Assembly: GCA_947095585.1 (NCBI GenBank)
Contig: OX352763.1
Span: 44,442,010-44,506,009 of the forward strand
Direction: 5' to 3'
From: Nephrocerus scutellatus
Lineage: Eukaryota; Arthropoda; Insecta; Diptera; Pipunculidae
DNA: 64,000 nt
A model generated the notes under the pieces. It made no database searches. It was given only the letters and a program-made list of their open reading frames with translations, and was not told the DNA's origin. Position 1 is the first letter of the stretch; each line of letters starts with the position of its first letter. A program made the translations under genes and the position numbers. Below, in pieces: positions 20,337 to 32,035 of the stretch.

Positions 20337-21485
20337 GCTGTGAAGTGGAGGAAACAACTTTTCAAATTCTTGTTGTTCAGTACGAGTAGCTTGCAGAAGT
20401 AACTTGCTGGTAAGCACTGCGCTTAAAAGATCCCTCAATCGGTAAAGAAGACAACTTCAAGAAAACAGTAAAAAGAGTTAAAGATCCAGTTAAATAAATT
20501 GACTGAAAGCTGAATTACTAGGTGTATGCCGACCAAGATTAATTGATCCGCACAGAGAGCACATGCTTAGACGAGCCAACTAGTGCGAGAAAATTGTAGA
20601 AAATAACAACGCGAAGAGTTTTGCAACGGTGCTCGCTTTCTTCTAAGGTAAAATTATGCATACTCGTAACTAAAGTCTGTAATTGTAGCTTGTAGGCAGA
20701 TCATTCCAGCGCAAATTTTTCTCCAGCAACTACAGTCGGTGAGTTATAATTTTGCTCCTTCAGTGTGCCGCTGATATCAGTAGACACTTTTCATTTAAGT
20801 TAATTCATGTTTTTTGTTCGAGTCTAGCAATGATCGACAAACGGTGCCCACAATTGAGATTTAAACCATCACGATTTCGACTCAGAGGCAAAAAAAAAGA
20901 ACTGAAGAAAAATAAGGTTCAGTTAATTTCACGCGCATAGAAGAAATAAACACAAACAACGAAACATCATAATTAATCACCGCTGTGTGCAGTGCTTTTT
21001 GTTAGCGTCTCACGTCATTATCCAATATAAAACTGGGTAGATAATAAATAAATGTCTTTTAGTATATGTACATGACTCGACAAGAATGGAATTGTTCGCA
21101 TGAGATTAAGTACTGTTTGATCAAATTAGTATACATTAAATACGTACATCCATACATAAATATAATCTTTAATAAAAGATGCCAGGAAAGAAGCTCTTTA
21201 CCACCAAATAAACCGTTAGCTACTCCAAAGTGTGTTGTCTGTTAATTATTCTTTTCTTCAACTTTTATTTTTTTTAGTGCTGTGCGTGTTAATTTTATCT
21301 GTTATACGATAAAGATATGCTTATTATTGTACTTTTGAAAAACCGTTATATCTTTGATGCCGCGAGATATCTAACTTTCGTTGTTTTAACTTTTTCAGCG
21401 TAGCGGCCGTGTTATCATAAATTTTCATTTACGATCAGTAGATTATATATAGTTTGGAAACGTTTTTGACACAAACCACAAGGCC
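20337..21485. other. No gene seen
   Basis: 1.1 kb of AT-rich sequence without recognisable frames or family repeats. Confidence 0.35.
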
Positions 21486-21487
21486 AT

Positions 21488-21790
21488 CGCAAACGCATTA
21501 GAGCAGTTGCAAGCTGAACCTTTAATTAATAGCAAAATCGTCAGAGCATTCAACATACCTGTTATACGGCTTAAAAAAAATACATACATATATAAAATTA
21601 ACAGTACGTTCGAAAATGGGCTTGAAGGTAAGCTGATGAATGATCATTAAGAGCGACACAAGTATTGCGATTGTGTCCGCATACAACTGGCTATTTCTCT
21701 TAGGCTGGTGGTAGAAGCGGTAAAACAGTGACAAGCAAGAAACATTCCTGCTGTGTTCCAGCGAATCTATTGACATCACAAGGCCAATAT
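21488..21790 (-). pseudogene. Jockey/CR1-like LINE fragment (C-terminus)
   Basis: The minus-strand frame reads SIDSLEHSRNVSCLSLFYRF and TFKPIFERTVNF. These match the intact-looking stretch in the element at 62,309-62,935 (SIDSLEHRRNVSCLSLFYRF, TLKPIFGRTVKF). Short dead remnant. Confidence 0.75.
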
Positions 21791-22130
21791 AGTTGCTTTA
21801 AATTTCGCAGCTAGTTCCACGGTAACAGATTGCACGTAGCCACTGGTTGTACTTGCAAAAGTCGAATCATCTATGAGACGGATTTACTCCTTGCCCAGAA
21901 AGACCTAATTTTGTGAGTGGATATTAGAAAACCACAATCATTATCATGTGTCCCCTCACAAAATAAGGTTCACCTGGGCAGGGCCGATTGAAGCAGATTA
22001 TGCACTGAAGTGAATTGGTAAGAGTGCATCCGATATACGTGTAATTTTGTTGCACAGTTGCTGCAGGAACACTGAGACGGCATGCAACTCTTTTTATACA
22101 TAGTAGTAGTAACACAACCCGAGTTAATTT
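21791..22130. other. No feature seen
   Basis: No recognisable frame or repeat. Confidence 0.3.
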
Positions 22131-22262
22131 GGCAAAAATTAATATTAGAGCCCATTCCCTTCAAAAATTTTTCAAAAACTATTCTCACCGGAGATACACA
22201 ATTTGGATGGGAAAAAAATTCAAATCAAAAACTCAAAAATTTTGATAAAACGTTCGGTCTGT
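22130..22262 (+). repeat. TCTCTA-family internal unit, fragment
   Basis: CTTCAAAAATTTTTCAAAAA, CACCGGAGATACACAATTTG and CAAAAACTCAAAAATTTTGA resemble the interior of the copy at 19,305. Confidence 0.45.
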
Positions 22263-22367
22263 TTTAAAAAACGAAACCTTTAATCAACTGAATACTAAAG
22301 CTAGTACAAATAGGTTGGGTTCGTTATCTTGCATCCCAAAATCCCGCACTATTAGTTTGGAGAAACG

Positions 22368-22518
22368 CGTCTGAGAGTAATAACTTGTCACGGAAAGCTT
22401 CTCAATTCGCCGTTCGGGTACGGCATTAAATTGTAGGTCCCTTCCATTTTTGTGCAAAAATATACATTTACAACACAAAAGGTTGCGTGAAGCGCGTCCT
22501 TGGACCGCACTTGAGAGA
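22368..22518 (+). repeat. tRNA-derived SINE, 3' part
   Basis: GAGAGTAATAACTTGTCACG, GAAAGCTTCTCAATTCGCCG, TTAAATTGTAGGTCCCTTCC and CCTTGGACCGCA; the tRNA head is missing. Confidence 0.75.
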
Positions 22519-22639
22519 AAACAACCCAAAATGGCGAATCTTTTGCATCACGATAATGCGACCTCACACATATAACATCAAACAAGCGTGTATTTGAGCA
22601 CTCAAACGATCGAATAATTAGAACAATTAATTAGAATAA

Positions 22640-23070
22640 CTAGAACCAGAGGTTGCAGATGTAGCAATGTGTAGAGAGCATTTGCCCAGGTCGAGTGTAT
22701 TTTGCCCGGTATTAACAAGCTGACAATCCTTTTCAATCTTTTCAGGGTCCTCTTAGCTATTTTCAGACAAGTTCACTCAGACAAGGCCACCAAACAACTG
22801 CCGCATAGGTGAAAATGGGTTTGATTGTCATTAAGTACAACAAGTGTACCATTTTCAGACTTAGCGCCCTTTATTTACTAATTCCTCTTTTATATTGAAC
22901 AAAGGTAAAGGTTTTCATATTCTCGATTCCAGGCGCATCTTTCCCTTCCTCTTGCAATCTAGAATTACTCCTAGATATTTGACTTCCGTTGAGATTGACA
23001 AAGTGAGGCCTCGTATCCGTTTCAATAGTGAACGTTTGCGGTTTTTATAATCAGCAGATTTAGCTGTAAG
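22640..23070 (-). pseudogene. LINE reverse transcriptase fragment (RNase H-bearing type)
   Basis: On the minus strand 23,050-22,910 reads NRKRSLLKRIRGLTLSISTE followed by VKYLGVILDCK, a common segment after the palm of I/R1/LOA-like elements. After a break, 22,800-22,650 reads a diverged ACRQLFGGLV and KIEKDCQLVNTGQ stretch, like the thumb region of the same group. Several stops. Confidence 0.55.
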
Positions 23071-23484
23071 TAACTAGAATCGATGCTTTCTGATATATTC
23101 ATTTAATGCAATAAAAATGTTGTCGCAATAAATTTTACCAGCACCACAACATGTGGAAAAAGAAGTGAAATTTTATTATCAAAAATTTGAAAAAATATTT
23201 CTTAATTTTTTTAAAATACGTTCGTTAATGACAGAATATTAGATTTTTAATTTGAAAACACTGCAGAAAACCATAATCGTAAATTGTCTTGTCTTGTCAT
23301 GCGATGTCGCCCCTTCCCGTACCCTTATAAACAGGTATAATACAAACCAACAGCATTACCCGATATTCTTTAATACCCGCTGTAAAGCAACAGAATTCCT
23401 GTCATCTTTGCTATGACATTCGTTATTTTTATTTATGAATCGTACTTTAAAAGCAGAATTGCCACATAAAAAAGTTTTCATGTA
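23071..23484. other. No feature seen
   Basis: AT-rich; nothing recognised. Confidence 0.3.
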
Positions 23485-24000
23485 TCTGCTTCTTAATTAT
23501 TAATTGTATTGTAAAAGTAATTGATTTAGTTAATATCATAAAAAGTAAATGTAATAAGACGTCGTTTTTCGGCTACAATCTTTTTTCCTGCACAAGTTGT
23601 CTTAAATTTACCTCAAAGTTGAAAAAAAAACTTTCACACAAACTCTTTTCAACGACAAAAACATTTCAGCTTTCTAAGAGGATTAAAAAAAAAACCAAAA
23701 AAAGTTGAAAACAAATTTATAGACGTGCCCCACACGGCACACGCTTCACTCGCGGGACCAGAAATGTAAGCTGCGCAGAAAATTTCAGTTCTCTAGAAGG
23801 TTTGAAAAATGGTTAGAAAAAACCCAGAAGAGGATTAATACGTCATACGTGGGCGCTATAAAATATCGCACGGGACTGAACTGCGCACAACATTTCAGAT
23901 CTCTAGGACAAGTTAAGGTTTGTTCAAAATGATCTCAAAGTTGAAACAAACAGAAAAACCAGGTTCATGTTAAGTTAAATAAGTTTTTTTTTAAAAAAAT
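23485..24000 (+). repeat. CACACGCG repeat family, copy
   Basis: GTCGTTTTTCGGCTACAATC, GTGCCCCACACGGCACACGC, AGCTGCGCAGAAAATTTCAG, TTCTCTAG, CGTCATACGTGG, GACTGAACTGCGCACAACAT and a TTAAATAAGTTTTTTTTTAA close, in the same order as at 5,760-6,230. Confidence 0.55.
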
Positions 24001-24245
24001 TATCATCTCCAATTCAATTGTTTGTTGTTAAAATACCTCAAAAAATCCATGTGGAAACCTATTAGTTTGTTCGCAGGACAAATTGTTCGATTTGACTACA
24101 AAAACTAATCTGTGGAACCAAATTTTTGATCGGACGATCGCCACTCAAAGGCGCTTTTCAAATTCTGTATATATTGACAGATGTACACCGCCTAAAGTTT
24201 GGTTTTTTCCGCCATTGACATTTTTCATTCGATTTCGTGTTTTTT
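24001..24245. other. No feature seen
   Basis: AT-rich; nothing recognised. Confidence 0.3.
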
Positions 24246-24246
24246 A

Positions 24247-24302
24247 AAGCTAGGCCTTGGACCGCAATGGTCTCGTTGCGCCGAATATTATTATTATTAG
24301 TA
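24247..24302 (+). repeat. tRNA-derived SINE, tail fragment
   Basis: AAGCTAGGCCTTGGACCGCA, ATGGTCTC, GCGCCGAATATTATTATTAT: only the last 50 bases of the SINE. Confidence 0.75.
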
Positions 24303-24845
24303 TAGTTTAGTTTGTTTACAATGGACTTTCTCCCAAACCGAAGAATTGCTGTATTTCAGTATGCTTCCCGATTCCTGCAAAGTAGTTGTGAATAGATAAC
24401 TAAAGGAAGGTGACTTTCAGTTCTTCACAATTTATATAAAACGCAATTGTACAACTACAAAAAACCTTGACCAAGAAAATATTACAAAAAAAAATAACAT
24501 ATGTGAGTCTTCAAAATTATTGGAAACTCCATTGAAGAATTCGGTCTTTCAGGAACTAGCTGACTCCCTTGTTGATGTTCAACAACTCGACAGTGAATTG
24601 TACCGGATTCGTTTGTAGTACCAGGCCTAAAAAACGAAAAAGACGCGCACAACTATCGAGTCAATAACATCCAACGCCAATCATTGCAACAAGGATGAGC
24701 GAAAAAGCTGGACTCAAATGGAGCTCTTGAAGATTCTCTGCGGTTCCTTGGCCAATTTTACCGGAGAAACCTTCAATTTAGGCCTTTGATGATTTGGTTC
24801 TTTGCTTTGTAAATTTGGTTCTTTTGTTTTATATTTATTATGATT
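24303..24845. other. No gene; contains a LINE 3' UTR scrap
   Basis: 24,452-24,490 (ACTACAAAAAACCTTGACCA, AGAAAATATTAC) matches, on the minus strand, a piece of the Jockey/CR1-like 3' UTR at 63,255-63,290. Nothing else is recognised. Confidence 0.45.
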
Positions 24846-25354
24846 TAAAAAAAACAACCCATAAAAATTAAAATTTTTCTTGTAAATTCTCTAATCGGGG
24901 ATACACCACACACACACACACACACACTGCGTGCTCGTTTTGTGGCAAAATCATTCACAAATGACGCAGCGGCAGCGAACAGCGCTACTCACAAAGCACA
25001 GAGCTCAGACTTTGCCGTGATCTAATGCGATATAGCGATATTTAAAAATTGTATATTGGGGTCCCCAAGGGGCCGATCGCTCCAAATTTTTACAAAAAGT
25101 GTTTCCATCGAAGACACACATGTGTACAAAATTTAAAGAAAATCGGGTAAATTTTGTAAAATATTTGTATGAGAGCCCCCCGACCCCGCGGCCCGAGGGG
25201 CCTCAAATTTTAATAGAAAGTGTTGTCTTGGGAGATATACATGTGTGCAAAATTTCAATAAAATCGGGCTGTAGGAAGTGGGTTAAAAATTGATCACAAG
25301 ATTTGGCCAGCCAGCCAGCCACGGGCAAGTGAAGTTAATATAGAGAATTTAAAA
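24846..25354 (+). repeat. TCTCTA-family repeat, complete-looking copy
   Basis: Left end AAAAAACAACCCATAAAAAT, TTGTAAATTCTCTAATCGGG, CA microsatellite (24,904-24,927), GCGGCAGCGAACAGCGCTAC block, GCGATATAGCGATATTTAAA, two internal units with GCCCCCCGACCCCGCGGCCC, GGAAGTGGGTTAAAAATTGA, TCACAAGATTTGGCC, (GCCA)n, and right end GTGAAGTTAATATAGAGAAT TT. A good reference copy for the family, 509 bp. Confidence 0.8.
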
Positions 25355-25494
25355 ACAATTCAATTTCAAGTCGTCAGATTTACTATTTGTAAAATTTATA
25401 AATAAGAATTTATATGTTTTAGTAGGTTGTAGCGACAAATATGTGTTTTAAGGAATATTAAGGAATTAAATCCCCCCCCGCCTATCAACCACAA

Positions 25495-25870
25495 CCCGGG
25501 AATGTGGGCGGAGTTTCCCGAAAATTCCACCTTAAGGAGAGGGGTGGTGGGGGGTCATTTTTTGGCTCTAACTCTATCGAGTGTGGTTGGATTGGATTGG
25601 ATTTATAGGAAGGAAGGTATTTTTATTGCCTTTTATATGATACCAACTTACTCCCTAACATCCATCAAACCACTTAGAAAAATGCATTTTTCAAAAAAGT
25701 GCTCAAAACATTAAAACCCCCACTCTCCTTGAAGGGGAATTTCCGAGAAACAAGATTACTGTTTTTGAAGTCTGTTCAATAAGGGCTTTCAGATGGGGGG
25801 AGTCCGAAAGCCGTAACTTTATATTCGGTAAAACGCACTTTAGCCGTTGTAGCTTCTCATAAGTATGGTC
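25495..25870 (+). repeat. Foldback-family arm (partial)
   Basis: TTTTTGGCTCTAACTCT, GATACCAACTTACTCCCTAA, CATCCATCAAACCACTTAGA, AAAATGCATTTTTC, CGAGAAACAAGATTACTG, TCTGTTCAATAAGGGCTTTC. The same series is found in the arm at 28,855-29,058 and at 54,510-54,670. Confidence 0.55.
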
Positions 25871-28005
25871 TAAGTTATACGAAGCAGTATAATAGAATTC
25901 ACCAATAATTTATATCTCTGCATACATTTTTTTTTTAATTTTAAATATTGTAATAAGAATTACAAAAAATAATGGCTTCAGAAATCTATCTGATTTAAAA
26001 ATTGAAAAGAACAATGTTAATGACAACATTTTGCCTGGCAATTCTCCTATTCAATTTAGTTATACATCCACCCTCATCTTTTATCCTTTGTTTATACAGT
26101 ATGCTCCTTGTCCTGAATGTTTAGTGAAATATTGAAGGAGAGGATGTGACAGAGGCACAGCCCAAAAACATGTACATATGTATGTCTCGTTCACTGCATG
26201 AGTGTTCAACGTGAAAATGTATACAGATATAGAAAATACAAATGGGATTGAATCTACTATGTATAGTATATATAATTTATATAGAACATAATATGGAGAC
26301 ATAAGCGCAGAAGAAATAAAAAATTAAATTCTGGACTGTGATTGCAATTGGAAGCATACGACCGGATATCAGGTAGAAAATCTTATTGCTCATGTGTATG
26401 CATTTGTCGAGACTTCACAAACATCCGCTGTCTTTCTTTTTTTCGACATTGAAAGTTTAACGAACTTTAGCAATAAACAAAAGGATTGTCAGTCAGTGTG
26501 ATATAAAAATTAATATATATAGATATGTAAGTATATAATATAAATAGCAGCATAGCAAGGGAGGAGTCCCTAAGCAACAAAATTATTTCTTCAGTACCAC
26601 AGTCACAGATAGATACACAAATGTTTGGAAACTGATTACAGACTGAATCAAAAACTAGACTCCTTTCTCTCTCAGGCATAACGCAATCCATTGATCGAAG
26701 ATTATTTTTATAATTGAAATGTTTTTCGATTCAAGTATGAACGAGGCACCAAGTTTTAATCAAAACCAGGAACATTTTCTATTGCCATTAAAACAACAAA
26801 GTAACAAAAAGAAAAGAAAATTCCAATCGTAATTCGCAGTTCGCCGCAAAGCAAGCAAGCGCCAATTAACAACTAAAAGCCGGTTCAGAAAATTACTTCA
26901 ACTGGAAACCGTCTTCTTGTTTTCATTTTATATGGCTTTTTTTAAAAGCCATTGAATTTTCACAAGATTATGTTAAAGATATGAGCACTTTCCATACAAA
27001 ATACCAAACAAAATTATACAAAAAGAAAATTACTGTACAATAGTTGAATTTCACTTACTTAAGTTAGCTTTTAATCCTTTCTCAGATTTTATTGAAAATT
27101 CCGAAAATACCAAGCTTTTTAAACAGTACGAGTTTCTTAGACCGGCAACGGTATAATAATGTATTGTGCTATTTAATGTTACACCCTTTTTTGTTCCCCT
27201 TCACCCTGCACCGCCTGGACAGAAAGGATTTTTGATGCTGTTTATCTCTATTTAGAAAACTCCCTTTTCAATTTTAAAACACATTCAACTTAACGACTTT
27301 AACGCACTTTAAGACTAAATAGACAACAAAAATTTAAACTTCCAATGGAAGGTGTTGCTTAGTAAAAGAAATTAAAATAATATCCGCGCCTCACCTCAAA
27401 CAGGAACAAACAACTCAGCCCGGCTTGGTGTCAAACACTAATGAAAAGTTCTTTGCTGTCTGCTTTCGAGGAAGCCATCAAAATCGAATTCTGAACTGCT
27501 GAAGGTGAAGGCTGATCAAATCGAACCGACCAAAATGCATTGTTTTTTCTCTCTGTCTCCACCATTTTCATTCAATAGTTTACAACATGCTTATTTCTGT
27601 TTATCACAAACAACAAAAAGCAGAACACATAATACAAACACCATACATGATCCAAGAGTGCGCGCTGCCGTTGCCCAACAACCCAACTTATTTTAATGTT
27701 ATGGTTGCAAGTTGCAACACACGGGGCAGTGCTGCTTTCACAATGTAGTTCGTTGGTACCATACATATATGTGCTACTACTAGTGGTCAAACTTGTATAA
27801 CATTTATTAATTTGTTAAATTGACGGTGTCTTTTAAAAACTTAAACAAATTTGTTTTCAATTATTTGGTATTTTTTAAAAATTCCGATTTTAAAAATAAA
27901 CAAAATTTATGTGCAGTTTCATATAATTGAGTGGTATTTCATATAATTGAGTTTTTCTCATACAAAAACAGGTGTTATATAGGAAGCTCGAGTATACGGT
28001 TCTCG
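25871..28005. other. No gene seen (2.1 kb)
   Basis: AT-rich, without family repeats that I recognise. Open frames at 26,081-26,691 (minus) and 27,505-27,790 have no motif. Confidence 0.4.
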
Positions 28006-28009
28006 AGAT

Positions 28010-29060
28010 TTGGGCTTTCGGACATACCTCCCATGAAAGCCCCAACTAAGCAGATTTTGAAAATAGCCATCTTTTTTCCGGAAACGCCAAAACGCCTTTA
28101 AGTAGGAGGGCCATCCAAAGTTTTGAATGTGCTTTAGGGGTTAATTGGTAACAAATAAAAGGTAATATAGGTAAGTATCAATTAAAAAAAAAACAATCCA
28201 TAAAAATTTTTCATGTTAATTCTCTGATATGAGATACAATTTATCAATACATACAATCGGGCTAATTTTTAAAAAATGTACATGGGCACCACTCGGGCCT
28301 CAGGGCCCATTCACTTCAAAATCGGAGATACACATTTGTTTAAAATTAGAAAAAAGGGCTAATTTTTAAAAAATTAAATGGGAACCCGGGTATTTGTTTA
28401 AGTTAAGCCCGGGGTCTTCAAAACTTTAAATTTTGAAAAATATTTGTATGGGAGCCCCCAAATTTTAATAAAAAGTGTTGCTATCGGAGATATGCATGTG
28501 TACATTTCAATAAAATCGGACTTTGGAAAGTGGGTTAAAAATTGATCGCAAGATTTCACGACAAACAAACACACGGGCACGCGAAGTTAATACAGAGAAT
28601 TTAAAAAATGGGACCAATCGAACCATCCTTGCCAGTAGTAGAGCCAAATAACTGATTTTTCCATAAAAGTACAAAAGGGGCATTCGTAAAAGTGGGCGGC
28701 TCCTAAATATAGGTACCAAATGAAAGGTGAGAACTAGGTCTATACAGCCATGCCATTTTTATGGGTGTGGTCCAATTTAAACGGAAGGTACATCAAAGTA
28801 TACTTTGTTGGCGCTACAACTGGTAAGGATGGTTTGATTGGTCTCAATTTTTTTCATTATTACCTACCTATATTACCTTTCATTTGTTACTAAATAACCC
28901 CTAAAGGTCCTTCAAATAACTTAGAAAAATGCACTTTTCTGAAAGAAAAAAAAAACTCGAAACTTTGGATGCCCCTCTTACCGGCGTTTCCGGAAAACAA
29001 GATGACGATTTTCAAAATCTGCTCAGTTGCGGCTTTCATGGAAGGTCAAAATCTCAGAAA
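28010..29060. mobile_element. Foldback element with long inverted arms, interrupted by a TCTCTA copy
   Basis: The left arm 28,018-28,180 (GGACATACCTCCCATGAAAG, CAGATTTTGAAAATAGCCAT, CCGGAAACGCC, GGGGTTAATTGGTAACAAAT, AAAGGTAATATAGGTA) is the reverse complement of 28,865-29,058. The arms continue inside as GACCAATCGAACCATCCTTG (28,612-28,650) against AAGGATGGTTTGATTGGTCTC-type sequence (28,825-28,845). The left arm is split by a TCTCTA-family copy at about 28,183-28,612. No coding motif. Confidence 0.75.
28183..28613 (+). repeat. TCTCTA-family repeat inserted in the foldback left arm
   Basis: AAAAAACAATCCATAAAAAT and TTCATGTTAATTCTCTGATA at the left. Several worn internal units follow, then GGAAAGTGGGTTAAAAATTG, ATCGCAAGATTTCACG, ACAAACAAACAC and the right end CACGCGAAGTTAATACAGAG AATTTAA. 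Confidence 0.75.
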
Positions 29061-29900
29061 TTAATATAAATTTTAAGCATGATACAGAGAACGTTATTAC
29101 TTAAGAAATTTAAGACAAGAAACATAACCGACTATTCAAGTGCAGTTAACTATAAAGTAGATACCATAATACACAGTAGTTATATTAACCTTACCAATAA
29201 TTACACTTAACAATTGACTTTAACGAACGTGTTATATTATAGTATTTTCATTTTTAATAGGATAAAGATAGCGACATAAATTAATTGCTTAACATTTTCA
29301 TTATTTTCTTAATAGTCAGAAAAGTCACGTTAAAACTTATTTTTGCCTTGAAAATGGTCGTCAACAAGTCCGAAATATTGGCATAAATTTATATTATAAT
29401 TTAAAAAAAATAAGTCTATAATTAAGTATTTAGATTCAATAATAATTTATAATAATTGCATTAAATTAAATTTCTCACTTGAGCTCAATCTCAAAAAAAA
29501 ATAATGCTAAGTTTTAAATAATATTTAGAATAAAAAATGTAAAATCGCAAAACTTGTTCTAATATAAAAGAAATCCGTTTTCTTTTTGTTTGCTGAAAAC
29601 AATAACATTCGAATTCGATCACGAAAAAGCTTTGTTATGTTCCATTATACCTATACATGGACGATTATGCACTTAATATTATTATATCTTATAACGTGTT
29701 CAATTTGCACTCACATGGCAATCATTTCCCATTAAGCTGTATTATGCTGTCAATATAGATTTGCATATAAAAACTGCTATGTGTAACAAAATTTTATGTC
29801 ATGTGAGTGCAAATGGAAATAGATCCCAATGCCTAAATGCAATGGAGCCGCGCCGCTGTGGTACGGCCCGTCCACAGATGTGTACGCACCATTTGATTTG
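29061..29900. other. No gene seen
   Basis: Very AT-rich; nothing recognised. Confidence 0.35.
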
Positions 29901-29902
29901 AT

Positions 29903-30388
29903 GTTTTTAAATTCTCTATATTACTTTACTTCGCGTACCCGTGTGTTTGTTTGTCACGGAATCTTGCGATACAGTTTTAACCCACTTCCCAAAGCCCGAT
30001 TTTATTGGAACTTGACACTCATGTGTATTTCCGGTGACAAAACTTTCTGTTATAATTTGGGGCCCATCAGACCCGATTTTCTTTAAATTTGTAGTGTATC
30101 TTCGATGAACAATATGTAAAATGGACATTTTGTAAAATTTTTGACCCTGATGCCCGAGGGCTGCCCATATAAATTTTTTGTATAATAAGCCCGATTCGTA
30201 TGTATCTCAGATGGTCAAAACTTTTTGTAAAATTTTTGGATTGATCGGGCACTGAGGCTCGAGGGGTGTCCATATAAATTTTAAAAATTAGCCAGATTTT
30301 CTTCAAATTTTAAACACATGTATATCTCTGATGGAGAAAACTTTTCGTAAAAATGTTGTCCATCGGAAATACACATGTATATAAAACC
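29903..30388 (-). repeat. TCTCTA-family repeat, reverse orientation, abutting the Helentron remnant
   Basis: Begins with the right end in reverse (TTTAAATTCTCTATATTACT, TTCGCGTACCCGTGTGTTTG), then CGATACAGTTTTAACCCACT, TCCCAAAGCCCGATTTTATT and three internal units. It stops at about 30,388 inside a unit (ATACACATGTATATAAAAC), where the helicase-coding sequence begins. Confidence 0.7.
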
Positions 30389-31905
30389 CCACGTTGACGA
30401 TGGGTTAGCCAATGGGGCAGTAGGCAAATTGGCACACGTTGAATTGGGTGATCAAAATAGAGTTCTACGCGTTTTACTTCTTTTTCCTAACAGCGTATGT
30501 CAAAACAGCTGTGAAAATGGCTGGCTATGCAAATGCAAAACGAATTAGTAGAGCAACAGTTCCTATTAATCGTAGATCCGCAGTTCCTCTCAATCGAAAT
30601 AAATCGATTCTTGCCAAAAGAATCAATTTTTCATTAAAACCAGCCTGCACGTTAGCACTTCACAAATAGCAAAGAGGCATTTTTGATGAAATTGTTTACA
30701 AATACAGTAAAACACATTCACGTTTAGTTTACGTAGCGTTTTCCATCTGAGTCACAGCTCAAGAAGAACTTCATATTGTACCTACTGATGAGCGTCAACG
30801 GTTTTAGCATGGTAGACGAGAAAATGAAACGATTCTTCCATTAAGAAACGAGTTTAATGTCCATCTTCATAGAATTGATCGGATTATACTCGAAAAAATC
30901 AGTAGAGGGAATATGACAATCTTTTCTAATAATTGCCAAAGCCTCCGGCTTATGTAATACAGAAATCACATGTATTAATGTTATCAGAAACTTGGCTTCT
31001 AATGAGAAACGGGTGGAAATTGAAAATTTCAATTGCATAACAAAACACAGACGACCAAGCAAAATGTTGGCGATTCGCAACACGACTTTACTGTCTGTGA
31101 TGATGCTTACTTCAGAACAAATTCCCAGCATGTAAGTCAAAGCAAATCTTCTATTGGGGACATATGCACCGCGATATGCACTTTGCTTAGCGGTAAGAAA
31201 ATTGTAATGGTCATAGTTTATATTTCAGTCAATCATAACTATTGTACAGTCTTATGTTTGTGAACAGACTCGTAAAATTATCGTATGAATAATTCTATCG
31301 TATAAATACTTGTATCGTATTAATAATATCGTATAAATCAATATAACGTATAGTATAATAAGAGACTATTTCCGGCCTCTTCGATAATATCACTGGAATG
31401 AGTTGGTTGACAATTTTAGCAATAAAGAAGTTTTTAATCATTTACAATCGAAGTTAATTTTCTTATATTTTCGGAGTTACGCAACAACAATAACGTTAAA
31501 GACATAATATATTTTCTGCACGAGGCATTGTTAGCATATACAGAAGGGGGCTCAAAACTGTTGAAGAAGCGTTATCATGAACTTCCGCTCATACTTGGCG
31601 GCGATTTCGATATTCACTTCGATAAAGATGACGGATTGCGCTTAGTATTTTTCAAAAAAGGACTTAATTTAGATTTAGTTTCTGGTAGAACACTGACTAG
31701 ATATGGTACAACCATTGATGCGATGTTTTCGATTCGTAACTCATGTAACTTCCGACGTTCACGTATGACGTATCGTATTTTAGTTACCACAAAACTATTG
31801 TCACAGTATTTAATAATGACGTTACTTTTCACGAAATTAATAATGTTCAAGATGATGTTAATGCTGAAGGAAATCGATCTTCCTAATAACAATGTATTTT
31901 TGTAA
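30389..31905 (+). pseudogene. Helentron-type Rep/helicase C-terminus fused to AP-like endonuclease, broken
   Basis: Reads in order: VDDGLANGAVGKLAHVE (about 30,395-30,445), the start of the helicase 2B region; FSLKPACTLALHK then a stop then QRGIFDEIVY (30,630-30,705), the SF1 motif V site where HKSQG is expected and the serine is a TAG stop; HSRLVYVAFS then a stop then VTAQEELHIV (about 30,718-30,770), motif VI. The endonuclease follows: FSNNCQSLRL (about 30,925), MLSETWLLM (about 30,975), a GKKIVMVIVYISVNH stretch (about 31,193-31,235), LPLILGGDFDIHF (31,579-31,617), YGTTIDAMFS (about 31,703) and, one frameshift later, VSYFSYHKTIVTVFNND ending in GNRSS-stop near 31,882. Helicase followed by an AP-like endonuclease is the arrangement of Helentron (Helitron2) proteins, which drive rolling-circle-like transposition. 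Many stops and several frameshifts; N-terminal Rep part missing. The two domains alone could be mistaken for a LINE, but motifs V and VI argue against that. Confidence 0.75.
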
Positions 31906-32035
31906 TATAAGTACATAATATATTTCAGTATTATAAAAGATGCTTTTATTTACCCCCTTTTGCGTATTGTATATATTCCAAGAATATCGTTTTTAAGGAG
32001 TAAACTCCAGACGCGCGTCCGAGCTGACACGCACC
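31906..32035 (+). other. Possible 3' terminal region of the Helentron
   Basis: After the endonuclease stop the sequence is AT-rich up to about 31,990 and then has GTAAACTCCAGACGCGCGTC CGAGCTGACACGCACC followed by a T run. GACGCGCGTC is a perfect palindrome able to form a short hairpin, as at Helentron 3' ends. The boundary is a guess. Confidence 0.3.

Noticed and set aside
31528..31905. LINE endonuclease as the identity of the GGDFDIHF frame
   Set aside because: Helicase motifs V and VI directly upstream in the same orientation, and the SYFSYHK close, fit a Helentron endonuclease better.
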